Assembly: GCA_964057225.1 (NCBI GenBank)
Contig: OZ059900.1
Coordinates: forward strand, 20,599,638 to 20,663,637
Reading direction: 5' to 3'
From: Auanema rhodensis
Lineage: Eukaryota > Nematoda > Chromadorea > Rhabditida > Rhabditidae
Length of the DNA stretch: 64,000 nt
Shown: piece after piece, positions 28,301-41,876 of the stretch
Position numbering within the stretch: position 1 is the stretch's first letter
Layout: each line of letters begins with the position of its first letter
The notes under the pieces: model-generated
The model's input: the letters and a program-made list of their open reading frames with translations, nothing else
Told to the model about the DNA's origin: nothing
Databases searched by the model: none
Position numbers and translations under genes: made by a program

Positions 28301-28549
28301 TTCAGCGTGTTACATACTAAAATGAAGTATTTTATATGCTGAACACTAGAAAAATACAAAAACACAGTATTTCTCATGAGAAATATTTTATTATGCTGGA
28401 AAACCAGTTTTTGGACATTTCGCTGTAAACAAGGTTTTGACTTACGATTTCATGTGTTCAAACTCATGCAATGTCAATGAAACCTAGCTCAAAATTGTTC
28501 CTACAACGTCTAGTTCCACTTTCACGACAAAAAACAGGGGTTAGAAAAT

Positions 28550-31500
28550 TAAGGAAATTAGCATATTCTGAGGGCACGCCCCTTATGGCTAATATTGATT
28601 AAATCGATTTTTGTTCATATGAGTCGTCAAATGCAACGAATTTCAGCGTGTTACATACTAAAATGAAGCATTTTACATGCTGAACATTAGAAAAATACAA
28701 AAACACAGTTTTTCCCATGAGAAATATTTTATTATGCTGGAAAACCAGTTTTTGGAAATTTCGCTGTAAACAAGGTTTTGACTTACGATTTCATGTGTTC
28801 AAACTCATGCAATGTCAATGAAACCTAGCTCAAAATTGTTCGTACAACGTCTAGTTCCACTTTCACGACAAAAAAACAGGGGTTAGAAAATTAAGGAAAT
28901 TAGCATATTCTGAGGGCACGCCCCTTATGGCTAATATTGATTTAAACGATTTTTGTTCATATGAGTAGTCAAATGCAACGAATTTCAGCGTGTTACATAC
29001 TAAAATGAAGCATTTCACATGCTGAACACTAGAAAAATACAAAAACACAGTATTTCCCATGAGAAATATTTTATTATGCTGGAAAACCAGTTTTTGGAAA
29101 TTTCGCTGTAAACAAGGTTTGACTTACGATTTCATGTGTTCAAACTCATGCAATGTCAATGAAACCTAGCTCAAAATTGTTCGTACAACGTCTAGTTCCA
29201 CTTTCACGACAAAAAAACAGGGGTTAGAAAATTTAGGAAATTAGCATATTCTGAGGGCACGCCCCTTATGGCTAATATTGATTAAATCGATTTTTGTTCA
29301 TATGAGTCGTCAAATGCAACGAATTTCAGCGTGTTACATACTAAAATGAAGCATTTTACATGCTGAACATTAGAAAAATACAAAAACACAGTTTTTCCCA
29401 TGAGAAATATTTTATTATGCTGGAAAACCAGTTTTTGGAAATTTCGCTGTAAACAAGGTTTTCACTTACGATTTCATGTGTTCAAACTCATGCAATGTCA
29501 ATGAAACCTAGCTCAAAATTGTTTGTACAACGTCTAGTTCCACTTTCACGACAAAAAAACAGGGGTTAGAAAATTAAGGAAATTAGCATATTCTGAGGGC
29601 ACGCCCCTTATGGCTAATATTGATTTAAACGATTTTTGTTCATATGAGTCGTCAAATGCAACGAATTTCAGCGTGTTACATACTAAAATGAAGCATTTTA
29701 CATGCTGAACACTAGAAAAATACAAAAACACAGTATTTCTCATGAGAAATATTTTATTATGCTGGAAAACCAGTTTTTGGAATTTTCGCTGTAAACGAGG
29801 TTTTGACTTACGATTTCATGTGTTCAAACTCATGCAATGTCAATGAAACCTAGCTCAAAATTGTTTGTACAACGTCTAGTTCCACTTTCACGACAAAAAA
29901 ACAGGGGTTAGAAAATTAAGGAAATTAGCATATTCTGAGGGCACGCCCCTTATGGCTAATATTGATTAAATCGATTTTTGTTCATATGAGTAGTCAAATG
30001 CAACGAATTTCAGCGTGTTACATACTAAAATGAAGCATTTCACATGCTGAACACTAAAAAAATACAAAAACACAGTATTTCCCATGAGAAATATTTTATT
30101 ATGCTGGAAAACCAGTTTTTGGAAATTTCGCTGTAAACAAGGTTTGACTTACGATTTCATGTGTTCAAACTCATGCAATGTCAATGAAACCTAGCTCAAA
30201 ATTGTTCGTACAACGTCTAGTTCCACTTTCACGACAAAAAAACAGGGGTTAGAAAATTTAGGAAATTAGCATATTCTGAGGGCACGCCCCTTATGGCTAA
30301 TATTGATTAAATCGATTTTTGTTCATATGAGTCGTCAAATGCAACGAATTTCAGCGTGTTACATACTGAAATGAAGTATTTTACATGCTGAACACTAGAA
30401 AAATACAAAAACACAGTATTTCCCATGAGAAATATTTTATTATGCTGGAAAACCAGTTTTTGGAAATTTCGCTGTAAACAAGGTTTTGACTTACGATTTC
30501 ATGTGTTCAAACTCATGCAATGTCAATGAAACCTAGCTCAAAATTGTTTGTACAACGTCTAGTTCCACTTTCACGACAAAAAAACAGGGGTTAGAAAATT
30601 AAGGAAATTAGCATATTCTGAGGGCACGCCCCTTATGGCTAATATTGATTTAAACGATTTTTGTTCATATGAGTAGTCAAATGCAACGAATTTCAGCGTG
30701 TTACATACTAAAATGAAGCATTTCACATGCTGAACACTAGAAAAATACAAAAACACAGTATTTCAAATGAGAAATATTTTATTATGCTGGAAAACCAGTT
30801 TTTGGAAATTTCGCTGTAAACAAGGTTTGACTTACGATTTCATGTGTTCAAACTCATGCAATGTCAATGAAACCTAGCTCAAAATTGTTCGTACAACGTC
30901 TAGTTCCACTTTCACGACAAAAAAACAGGGGTTAGAAAATTTAGGAAATTAGCATATTCTGAGGGCACGCCCCTTCTGGCTAATATTGATTAAATCGATT
31001 TTTGTTCATATGAGTCGTCAAATGCAACGAATTTCAGCGTGTTACATACTAAAATGAAGCATTTTACATGCTGAACATTAGAAAAATACAAAAACACAGT
31101 TTTTCCCATGAGAAATATTTTATTATGCTGGAAAACCAGTTTTTGGAAATTTCGCTGTAAACAAGGTTTTGACTTACGATTTCATGTGTTCAAACTCATG
31201 CAATGTCAATGAAACCTAGCTCAAAATTGTTCGTACAACGTCTAGTTCCACTTTCACGACAAAAAAACAGGGGTTAGAAAATTAAGGAAATTAGCATATT
31301 CTGAGGGCACGCCCCTTATGGCTAATATTGATTTAAACGATTTTTGTTCATATGAGTAGTCAAATGCAACGAATTTCAGCGTGTTACATACTAAAATGAA
31401 GCATTTCACATGCTGAACACTAGAAAAATACAAAAACACAGTATTTCCCATGAGAAATATTTTATTATGCTGGAAAACCAGTTTTTGGAAATTTCGCTGT

Positions 31501-32750
31501 AAACAAGGTTTGACTTACGATTTCATGTGTTCAAACTCATGCAATGTCAATGAAACCTAGCTCAAAATTGTTCGTACAACGTCTAGTTCCACTTTCACGA
31601 CAAAAAAACAGGGGTTAGAAAATTTAGGAAATTAGCATATTCTGAGGGCACGCCCCTTATGGCTAATATTGATTAAATCGATTTTTGTTCATATGAGTCG
31701 TCAAATGCAACGAATTTCAGCGTGTTACATACTAAAATGAAGCATTTTACATGCTGAACATTAGAAAAATACAAAAACACAGTTTTTCCCATGAGAAATA
31801 TTTTATTATGCTGGAAAACCAGTTTTTGGAAATTTCGCTGTAAACAAGGTTTTCACTTACGATTTCATGTGTTCAAACTCATGCAATGTCAATGAAACCT
31901 AGCTCAAAATTGTTTGTACAACGTCTAGTTCCACTTTCACGACAAAAAAACAGGGGTTAGAAAATTAAGGAAATTAGCATATTCTGAGGGCACGCCCCTT
32001 ATGGCTAATATTGATTTAAACGATTTTTGTTCATATGAGTCGTCAAATGCAACGAATTTCAGCGTGTTACATACTAAAATGAAGCATTTTACATGCTGAA
32101 CACTAGAAAAATACAAAAACACAGTATTTCTCATGAGAAATATTTTATTATGCTGGAAAACCAGTTTTTGGAATTTTCGCTGTAAACGAGGTTTTGACTT
32201 ACGATTTCATGTGTTCAAACTCATGCAATGTCAATGAAACCTAGCTCAAAATTGTTTGTACAACGTCTAGTTCCACTTTCACGACAAAAAAACAGGGGTT
32301 AGAAAATTAAGGAAATTAGCATATTCTGAGGGCACGCCCCTTATGGCTAATATTGATTAAATCGATTTTTGTTCATATGAGTAGTCAAATGCAACGAATT
32401 TCAGCGTGTTACATACTAAAATGAAGCATTTCACATGCTGAACACTAAAAAAATACAAAAACACAGTATTTCCCATGAGAAATATTTTATTATGCTGGAA
32501 AACCAGTTTTTGGAAATTTCGCTGTAAACAAGGTTTGACTTACGATTTCATGTGTTCAAACTCATGCAATGTCAATGAAACCTAGCTCAAAATTGTTCGT
32601 ACAACGTCTAGTTCCACTTTCACGACAAAAAAACAGGGGTTAGAAAATTTAGGAAATTAGCATATTCTGAGGGCACGCCCCTTATGGCTAATATTGATTA
32701 AATCGATTTTTGTTCATATGAGTCGTCAAATGCAACGAATTTCAGCGTGT
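28550..32750 (-). repeat. Seven-monomer duplication, 2391 bp offset
   Basis: The stretch from about 28.6 to 30.4 kb is copied at about 31.0-32.75 kb. TTTAAACG monomers pair at 28863/31254 and 29546/31937, and ACACTAAAAA at 30051/32442, all with an offset of 2391. The copies diverge to the left at TTCCTACAACG (28500 only) and to the right at GAAGTATTTTAC (30371 only), which brackets the duplicated segment. Confidence 0.83.
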
Positions 32751-35700
32751 TACATACTAAAATGAAGCATTTTACATGCTGAACATTAGAAAAATACAAA
32801 AACACAGTTTTTCCCATGAGAAATATTTTATTATGCTGGAAAACCAGTTTTTGGAAATTTCGCTGTAAACAAGGTTTGACTTACGATTTCATGTGTTCAA
32901 ACTCATGCAATGTCAATGAAACCTAGCTCAAAATTGTTCGTACAACGTCTAGTTCCACTTTCACGACAACAAAACAGGGGTTAGAAAATTTAGGAAATTA
33001 GCATATTCTGAGGGCACGCCCCTTATGGCTAATATTGATTAAATCGATTTTTGTTCATATGAGTCGTCAAATGCAACGAATTTCAGCGTGTTACATACTG
33101 AAATGAAGTATTTTACATGCTGAACACTAGAAAAATACAAAAACACAGTATTTCCCATGAGAAATATTTTATTATGCTGGAAAACCAGTTTTTGGAAATT
33201 TCGCTGTAAACAAGGTTTTGACTTACGATTTCATGTGTTCAAACTCATGCAATGTCAATGAAACCTAGCTCAAAATTGTTTGTACAACGTCTAGTTCCAC
33301 TTTCACGACAAAAAAACAGGGGTTAGAAAATTAAGGAAATTAGCATATTCTGAGGGCACGCCCCTTATGGCTAATATTGATTTAAACGATTTTTGTTCAT
33401 ATGAGTAGTCAAATGCAACGAATTTCAGCGTGTTACATACTAAAATGAAGCATTTCACATGCTGAACACTAGAAAAATACAAAAACACAGTATTTCCCAT
33501 GAGAAATATTTTATTATGCTGGAAAACCAGTTTTTGGAAATTTCGCTGTAAACAAGGTTTGACTTACGATTTCATGTGTTCAAACTCATGCAATGTCAAT
33601 GAAACCTAGCTCAAAATTGTTCGTACAACGTCTAGTTCCACTTTCACGACAAAAAAACAGGGGTTAGAAAATTTAGGAAATTAGCATATTCTGAGGGCAC
33701 GCCCCTTATGGCTAATATTGATTAAATCGATTTTTGTTCATATGAGTCGTCAAATGCAACGAATTTCAGCGTGTTACATACTAAAATGAAGCATTTTACA
33801 TGCTGAACATTAGAAAAATACAAAAACACAGTTTTTCCCATGAGAAATATTTTATTATGCTGGAAAACCAGTTTTTGGAAATTTCGCTGTAAACAAGGTT
33901 TGACTTACGATTTCATGTGTTCAAACTCATGCAATGTCAATGAAACCTAGCTCAAAATTGTTCGTACAACGTCTAGTTCCACTTTCACGACAAAAAAACA
34001 GGGGTTAGAAAATTTAGGAAATTAGCATATTCTGAGGGCACGCCCCTTATGGCTAATATTGATTAAATCGATTTTTGTTCATATGAGTCGTCAAATGCAA
34101 CGAATTTCAGCGTGTTACATACTAAAATGAAGTATTTTACATGCTGAACACTAGAAAAATACAAAAACACAGTATTTCCCATGAGAAATATTTTATTATG
34201 CTGGAAAACCAGTTTTTGGACATTTCGCTGTAAACAAGGTTTTGACTTACGATTTCATGTGTTCAAACTCATGCAATGTCAATGAAACCTAGCTCAAAAT
34301 TGTTCCTACAACGTCTAGTTCCACTTTCACGACAAAAAACAGGGGTTAGAAAATTAAGGAAATTAGCATATTCTGAGGGCACGCCCCTTATGGCTAATAT
34401 TGATTAAATCGATTTTTGTTCATATGAGTCGTCAAATGCAACGAATTTCAGCGTGTTACATACTAAAATGAAGCATTTTACATGCTGAACATTAGAAAAA
34501 TACAAAAACACAGTTTTTCCCATGAGAAATATTTTATTATGCTGGAAAACCAGTTTTTGGAAATTTCGCTGTAAACAAGGTTTTGACTTACGATTTCATG
34601 TGTTCAAACTCATGCAATGTCAATGAAACCTAGCTCAAAATTGTTCGTACAACGTCTAGTTCCACTTTCACGACAAAAAAACAGGGGTTAGAAAATTAAG
34701 GAAATTAGCATATTCTGAGGGCACGCCCCTTATGGCTAATATTGATTTAAACGATTTTTGTTCATATGAGTAGTCAAATGCAACGAATTTCAGCGTGTTA
34801 CATACTAAAATGAAGCATTTCACATGCTGAACACTAGAAAAATACAAAAACACAGTATTTCCCATGAGAAATATTTTATTATGCTGGAAAACCAGTTTTT
34901 GGAAATTTCGCTGTAAACAAGGTTTGACTTACGATTTCATGTGTTCAAACTCATGCAATGTCAATGAAACCTAGCTCAAAATTGTTCGTACAACGTCTAG
35001 TTCCACTTTCACGACAAAAAAACAGGGGTTAGAAAATTTAGGAAATTAGCATATTCTGAGGGCACGCCCCTTATGGCTAATATTGATTAAATCGATTTTT
35101 GTTCATATGAGTCGTCAAATGCAACGAATTTCAGCGTGTTACATACTAAAATGAAGCATTTTACATGCTGAACATTAGAAAAATACAAAAACACAGTTTT
35201 TCCCATGAGAAATATTTTATTATGCTGGAAAACCAGTTTTTGGAAATTTCGCTGTAAACAAGGTTTTGACTTACGATTTCATGTGTTCAAACTCATGCAA
35301 TGTCAATGAAACCCAGCTCAAAATTGTTCGTACAACGTCTAGTTCCACTTTCACGACAAAAAAACAGGGGTTAGAAAATTAAGGAAATTAGCATATTCTG
35401 AGGGCACGCCCCTTATGGCTAATATTGATTAAATCGATTTTTGTTCATATGAGTCGTCAAATGCAACGAATTTCAGCGTGTTACATACTAAAATGAAGCA
35501 TTTTACATGCTGAACACTAGAAAAATACAAAAACACAGTATTTCCCATGAGAAATATTTTATTATGCTGGAAAACCAGTTTTTGGAAATTTCGCTGTAAA
35601 CAAGGTTTTGACTTACGATTTCATGTGTTCAAACTCATGCAATGTCAATGAAACCCAGCTCAAAATTGTTCGTACAACGTCTAGTTCCACTTTCACGACA

Positions 35701-38700
35701 AAAAAACAGGGGTTAGAAAATTAAGGAAATTAGCATATTCTGAGGGCAAGCCCCTTATGGCTAATATTGATTAAATCGATTTTTGTTCATATGAGTCGTC
35801 AAATGCAACGAATTTCAGCGTGTTACATACTAAAATGAAGCATTTTACATGCTGAACACTAGAAAAATACAAAAACACAGTATTTCCCATGAGAAATATT
35901 TTATTATGCTGGAAAACCAGTTTTTGGAAATTTCGCTGTAAACAAGGTTTGACTTACGATTTCATGTGTTCAAACTCATGCAATGTCAATGAAACCTAGC
36001 TCAAAATTGTTCGTACAACGTCTAGTTCCACTTTCACGACAAAAAAACAGGGGTTAGAAAATTTAGGAAATTAGCATATTCTGAGGGCACGCCCCTTATG
36101 GCTAATATTGATTAAATCGATTTTTGTTCATATGAGTCGTCAAATGCAACGAATTTCAGCGTGTTACATACTAAAATGAAGTATTTTACATGCTGAACAC
36201 TAGAAAAATACAAAAACACAGTATTTCCCATGAGAAATATTTTATTATGCTGGAAAACCAGTTTTTGGACATTTCGCTGTAAACAAGGTTTTGACTTACG
36301 ATTTCATGTGTTCAAACTCATGCAATGTCAATGAAACCTAGCTCAAAATTGTTCCTACAACGTCTAGTTCCACTTTCACGACAAAAAACAGGGGTTAGAA
36401 AATTAAGGAAATTAGCATATTCTGAGGGCACGCCCCTTATGGCTAATATTGATTAAATCGATTTTTGTTCATATGAGTCGTCAAATGCAACGAATTTCAG
36501 CGTGTTACATACTAAAATGAAGCATTTTACATGCTGAACATTAGAAAAATACAAAAACACAGTTTTTCCCATGAGAAATATTTTATTATGCTGGAAAACC
36601 AGTTTTTGGAAATTTCGCTGTAAACAAGGTTTTGACTTACGATTTCATGTGTTCAAACTCATGCAATGTCAATGAAACCTAGCTCAAAATTGTTCCTACA
36701 ACGTCTAGTTCCACTTTCACGACAAAAAACAGGGGTTAGAAAATTAAGGAAATTAGCATATTCTGAGGGCACGCCCCTTATGGCTAATATTGATTAAATC
36801 GATTTTTGTTCATATGAGTCGTCAAATGCAACGAATTTCAGCGTGTTACATACTAAAATGAAGCATTTTACATGCTGAACATTAGAAAAATACAAAAACA
36901 CAGTTTTTCCCATGAGAAATATTTTATTATGCTGGAAAACCAGTTTTTGGAAATTTCGCTGTAAACAAGGTTTTCACTTACGATTTCATGTGTTCAAACT
37001 CATGCAATGTCAATGAAACCTAGCTCAAAATTGTTTGTACAACGTCTAGTTCCACTTTCACGACAAAAAAACAGGGGTTAGAAAATTAAGGAAATTAGCA
37101 TATTCTGAGGGCACGCCCCTTATGGCTAATATTGATTTAAACGATTTTTGTTCATATGAGTCGTCAAATGCAACGAATTTCAGCGTGTTACATACTAAAA
37201 TGAAGCATTTTACATGCTGAACACTAGAAAAATACAAAAACACAGTATTTCTCATGAGAAATATTTTATTATGCTGGAAAACCAGTTTTTGGAATTTTCG
37301 CTGTAAACGAGGTTTTGACTTACGATTTCATGTGTTCAAACTCATGCAATGTCAATGAAACCTAGCTCAAAATTGTTTGTACAACGTCTAGTTCCACTTT
37401 CACGACAAAAAAACAGGGGTTAGAAAATTAAGGAAATTAGCATATTCTGAGGGCACGCCCCTTATGGCTAATATTGATTAAATCGATTTTTGTTCATATG
37501 AGTAGTCAAATGCAACGAATTTCAGCGTGTTACATACTAAAATGAAGCATTTCACATGCTGAACACTAAAAAAATACAAAAACACAGTATTTCCCATGAG
37601 AAATATTTTATTATGCTGGAAAACCAGTTTTTGGAAATTTCGCTGTAAACAAGGTTTGACTTACGATTTCATGTGTTCAAACTCATGCAATGTCAATGAA
37701 ACCTAGCTCAAAATTGTTCGTACAACGTCTAGTTCCACTTTCACGACAAAAAAACAGGGGTTAGAAAATTTAGGAAATTAGCATATTCTGAGGGCACGCC
37801 CCTTATGGCTAATATTGATTAAATCGATTTTTGTTCATATGAGTCGTCAAATGCAACGAATTTCAGCGTGTTACATACTAAAATGAAGCATTTTACATGC
37901 TGAACATTAGAAAAATACAAAAACACAGTTTTTCCCATGAGAAATATTTTATTATGCTGGAAAACCAGTTTTTGGAAATTTCGCTGTAAACAAGGTTTGA
38001 CTTACGATTTCATGTGTTCAAACTCATGCAATGTCAATGAAACCTAGCTCAAAATTGTTCGTACAACGTCTAGTTCCACTTTCACGACAAAAAAACAGGG
38101 GTTAGAAAATTTAGGAAATTAGCATATTCTGAGGGCACGCCCCTTATGGCTAATATTGATTAAATCGATTTTTGTTCATATGAGTCGTCAAATGCAACGA
38201 ATTTCAGCGTGTTACATACTGAAATGAAGTATTTTACATGCTGAACACTAGAAAAATACAAAAACACAGTATTTCCCATGAGAAATATTTTATTATGCTG
38301 GAAAACCAGTTTTTGGAAATTTCGCTGTAAACAAGGTTTTGACTTACGATTTCATGTGTTCAAACTCATGCAATGTCAATGAAACCTAGCTCAAAATTGT
38401 TTGTACAACGTCTAGTTCCACTTTCACGACAAAAAAACAGGGGTTAGAAAATTAAGGAAATTAGCATATTCTGAGGGCACGCCCCTTATGGCTAATATTG
38501 ATTTAAACGATTTTTGTTCATATGAGTAGTCAAATGCAACGAATTTCAGCGTGTTACATACTAAAATGAAGCATTTCACATGCTGAACACTAGAAAAATA
38601 CAAAAACACAGTATTTCCCATGAGAAATATTTTATTATGCTGGAAAACCAGTTTTTGGAAATTTCGCTGTAAACAAGGTTTGACTTACGATTTCATGTGT

Positions 38701-40380
38701 TCAAACTCATGCAATGTCAATGAAACCTAGCTCAAAATTGTTCGTACAACGTCTAGTTCCACTTTCACGACAAAAAAACAGGGGTTAGAAAATTTAGGAA
38801 ATTAGCATATTCTGAGGGCACGCCCCTTATGGCTAATATTGATTAAATCGATTTTTGTTCATATGAGTCGTCAAATGCAACGAATTTCAGCGTGTTACAT
38901 ACTAAAATGAAGCATTTTACATGCTGAACATTAGAAAAATACAAAAACACAGTTTTTCCCATGAGAAATATTTTATTATGCTGGAAAACCAGTTTTTGGA
39001 AATTTCGCTGTAAACAAGGTTTGACTTACGATTTCATGTGTTCAAACTCATGCAATGTCAATGAAACCTAGCTCAAAATTGTTCGTACAACGTCTAGTTC
39101 CACTTTCACGACAAAAAAACAGGGGTTAGAAAATTTAGGAAATTAGCATATTCTGAGGGCACGCCCCTTATGGCTAATATTGATTAAATCGATTTTTGTT
39201 CATATGAGTCGTCAAATGCAACGAATTTCAGCGTGTTACATACTAAAATGAAGTATTTTACATGCTGAACACTAGAAAAATACAAAAACACAGTATTTCC
39301 CATGAGAAATATTTTATTATGCTGGAAAACCAGTTTTTGGACATTTCGCTGTAAACAAGGTTTTGACTTACGATTTCATGTGTTCAAACTCATGCAATGT
39401 CAATGAAACCTAGCTCAAAATTGTTCCTACAACGTCTAGTTCCACTTTCACGACAAAAAACAGGGGTTAGAAAATTAAGGAAATTAGCATATTCTGAGGG
39501 CACGCCCCTTATGGCTAATATTGATTAAATCGATTTTTGTTCATATGAGTCGTCAAATGCAACGAATTTCAGCGTGTTACATACTAAAATGAAGCATTTT
39601 ACATGCTGAACATTAGAAAAATACAAAAACACAGTTTTTCCCATGAGAAATATTTTATTATGCTTGAAAACCAGTTTTTGGAAATTTCGCTGTAAACAAG
39701 GTTTTGACTTACGATTTCATGTGTTCAAACTCATGCAATGTCAATGAAACCTAGCTCAAAATTGTTCGTACAACGTCTAGTTCCACTTTCACGACAAAAA
39801 AACAGGGGTTAGAAAATTAAGGAAATTAGCATATTCTGAGGGCACGCCCCTTATGGCTAATATTGATTTAAACGATTTTTGTTCATATGAGTAGTCAAAT
39901 GCAACGAATTTCAGCGTGTTACATACTAAAATGAAGCATTTCACATGCTGAACACTAGAAAAATACAAAAACACAGTATTTCCCATGAGAAATATTTTAT
40001 TATGCTGGAAAACCAGTTTTTGGAAATTTCGCTGTAAACAAGGTTTGACTTACGATTTCATGTGTTCAAACTCATGCAATGTCAATGAAACCTAGCTCAA
40101 AATTGTTCGTACAACGTCTAGTTCCACTTTCACGACAAAAAAACAGGGGTTAGAAAATTTAGGAAATTAGCATATTCTGAGGGCACGCCCCTTATGGCTA
40201 ATATTGATTAAATCGATTTTTGTTCATATGAGTCGTCAAATGCAACGAATTTCAGCGTGTTACATACTAAAATGAAGCATTTTACATGCTGAACATTAGA
40301 AAAATACAAAAACACAGTTTTTCCCATGAGAAATATTTTATTATGCTGGAAAACCAGTTTTTGGAAATTTCGCTGTAAAC
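31650..40380 (-). repeat. Segmental duplication, about 3.6 kb copies offset by 5121 bp
   Basis: About 31.65-35.26 kb is repeated at about 36.77-40.38 kb. Pairs at exactly 5121 bp include TTTAAACG monomers 31937/37058, 33303/38424 and 34668/39789, ACACTAAAAA 32442/37563, TACTGAAATG 33096/38217 and ACATTTCGCT 34220/39341. The offset equals fifteen monomers less nine one-base losses. A private base in the first copy (GACAACAAAACA near 32969) is absent from the second. Limits are set by mismatching variants on both sides. Confidence 0.85.
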
Positions 40381-41844
40381 AAGGTTTGACTTACGATTTC
40401 ATGTGTTCAAACTCATGCAATGTCAATGAAACCTAGCTCAAAATTGTTCGTACAACGTCTAGTTCCACTTTCACGACAAAAAAACAGGGGTTAGAAAATT
40501 TAGGAAATTAGCATATTCTGAGGGCACGCCCCTTATGGCTAATATTGATTAAATCGATTTTTGTTCATATGAGTCGTCAAATGCAACGAATTTCAGCGTG
40601 TTACATACTAAAATGAAGTATTTTACATGCTGAACACTAGAAAAATACAAAAACACAGTATTTCCCATGAGAAATATTTTATTATGCTGGAAAACCAGTT
40701 TTTGGACATTTCGCTGTAAACAAGGTTTTGACTTACGATTTCATGTGTTCAAACTCATGCAATGTCAATGAAACCTAGCTCAAAATTGTTCCTACAACGT
40801 CTAGTTCCACTTTCACGACAAAAAAACAGGGGTTAGAAAATTAAGGAAATTAGCATATTCTGAGGGCACGCCCCTTATGGCTAATATTGATTAAATCGAT
40901 TTTTGTTCATATGAGTCGTCAAATGCAACGAATTTCAGCGTGTTACATACTAAAATGAAGCATTTTACATGCTGAACACTGAAAAAATACAAAAACACAG
41001 TATTTCCCATGAGAAATATTTTATTATGCTGGAAAACCAGTTTTTGGAAATTTCGCTGTAAACAAGGTTTTGACTTACGATTTCATGTGTTCAAACTCAT
41101 GCAATGTCAACGAAACCTAGCTCAAAATTGTTCGTACAACGTCTAGTTCCACTTTCACGACAAAAAAACAGGGGTTAGAAAATTAAGGAAATTAGCATAT
41201 TCTGAGGGCACGCCCCTTATGGCTAATATTGATTAAATCGATTTTTGTTCATATGAGTCGTCAAATGCAACGAATTTCAGCGTGTTACATACTAAAATGA
41301 AGCATTTTACATGCTGAACACTAGAAAAATACAAAAACACAGTATTTCCCACGAGAAATATTTTATTATGCTGGAAAACCAGTTTTTGGAAATTTCGCTG
41401 TAAACAAGGTTTTGACTTACGATTTCATGTGTTCAAACTCATGCAATGTCAATGAAACCTAGCTCAAAATTGTTCGTACAACGTCTAGTTCCACTTTCAC
41501 GACAAAAAAACAGGGGTTAGAAAGTTAAGGAAATTAGCATATTCTGAGGGCACGCCCCTTATGGCTAATATTGATTAAATCGATTTTTGTTCATATGAGT
41601 CGTCAAATGCAACGAATTTCAGCGTGTTACATACTAAAATGAAGCATTTTACATGCTGAACACTAGAAAAATACAAAAACACAGTATTTCCCATGAGAAA
41701 TATTTTATTATGCTGGAAAACCAGTTTTTGGAAATTTCGCTGTAAACAAGGTTTTGACTTACGATTTCATGTGTTCAAACTCATGCAATGTCAATGAAAC
41801 CTAGTTCAAAATTGTTCGTACAACGTCTAGTTCCACTTTCACGA

Positions 41845-41876
41845 CAAAAAAACAGGGGTTAAAAAAAACAGGGGTT
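41845..41876 (-). repeat. 16 bp internal tandem duplication (first of two)
   Basis: The run of A followed by CAGGGGTT appears twice in succession, adding 16 bp to the monomer. The identical change 2410 bp to the right shows it was copied with the surrounding higher-order unit. Confidence 0.92.

Noticed and set aside
8462-39986. Twenty-one minus-strand open frames of 61-65 codons with nearly identical products
   Set aside because: They are the same stretch of the satellite monomer read through after a two-base change removes a stop. Neighbouring monomers have the stop, no ribosome or promoter signals support them, and differences between copies follow satellite variants rather than codon-level constraint.
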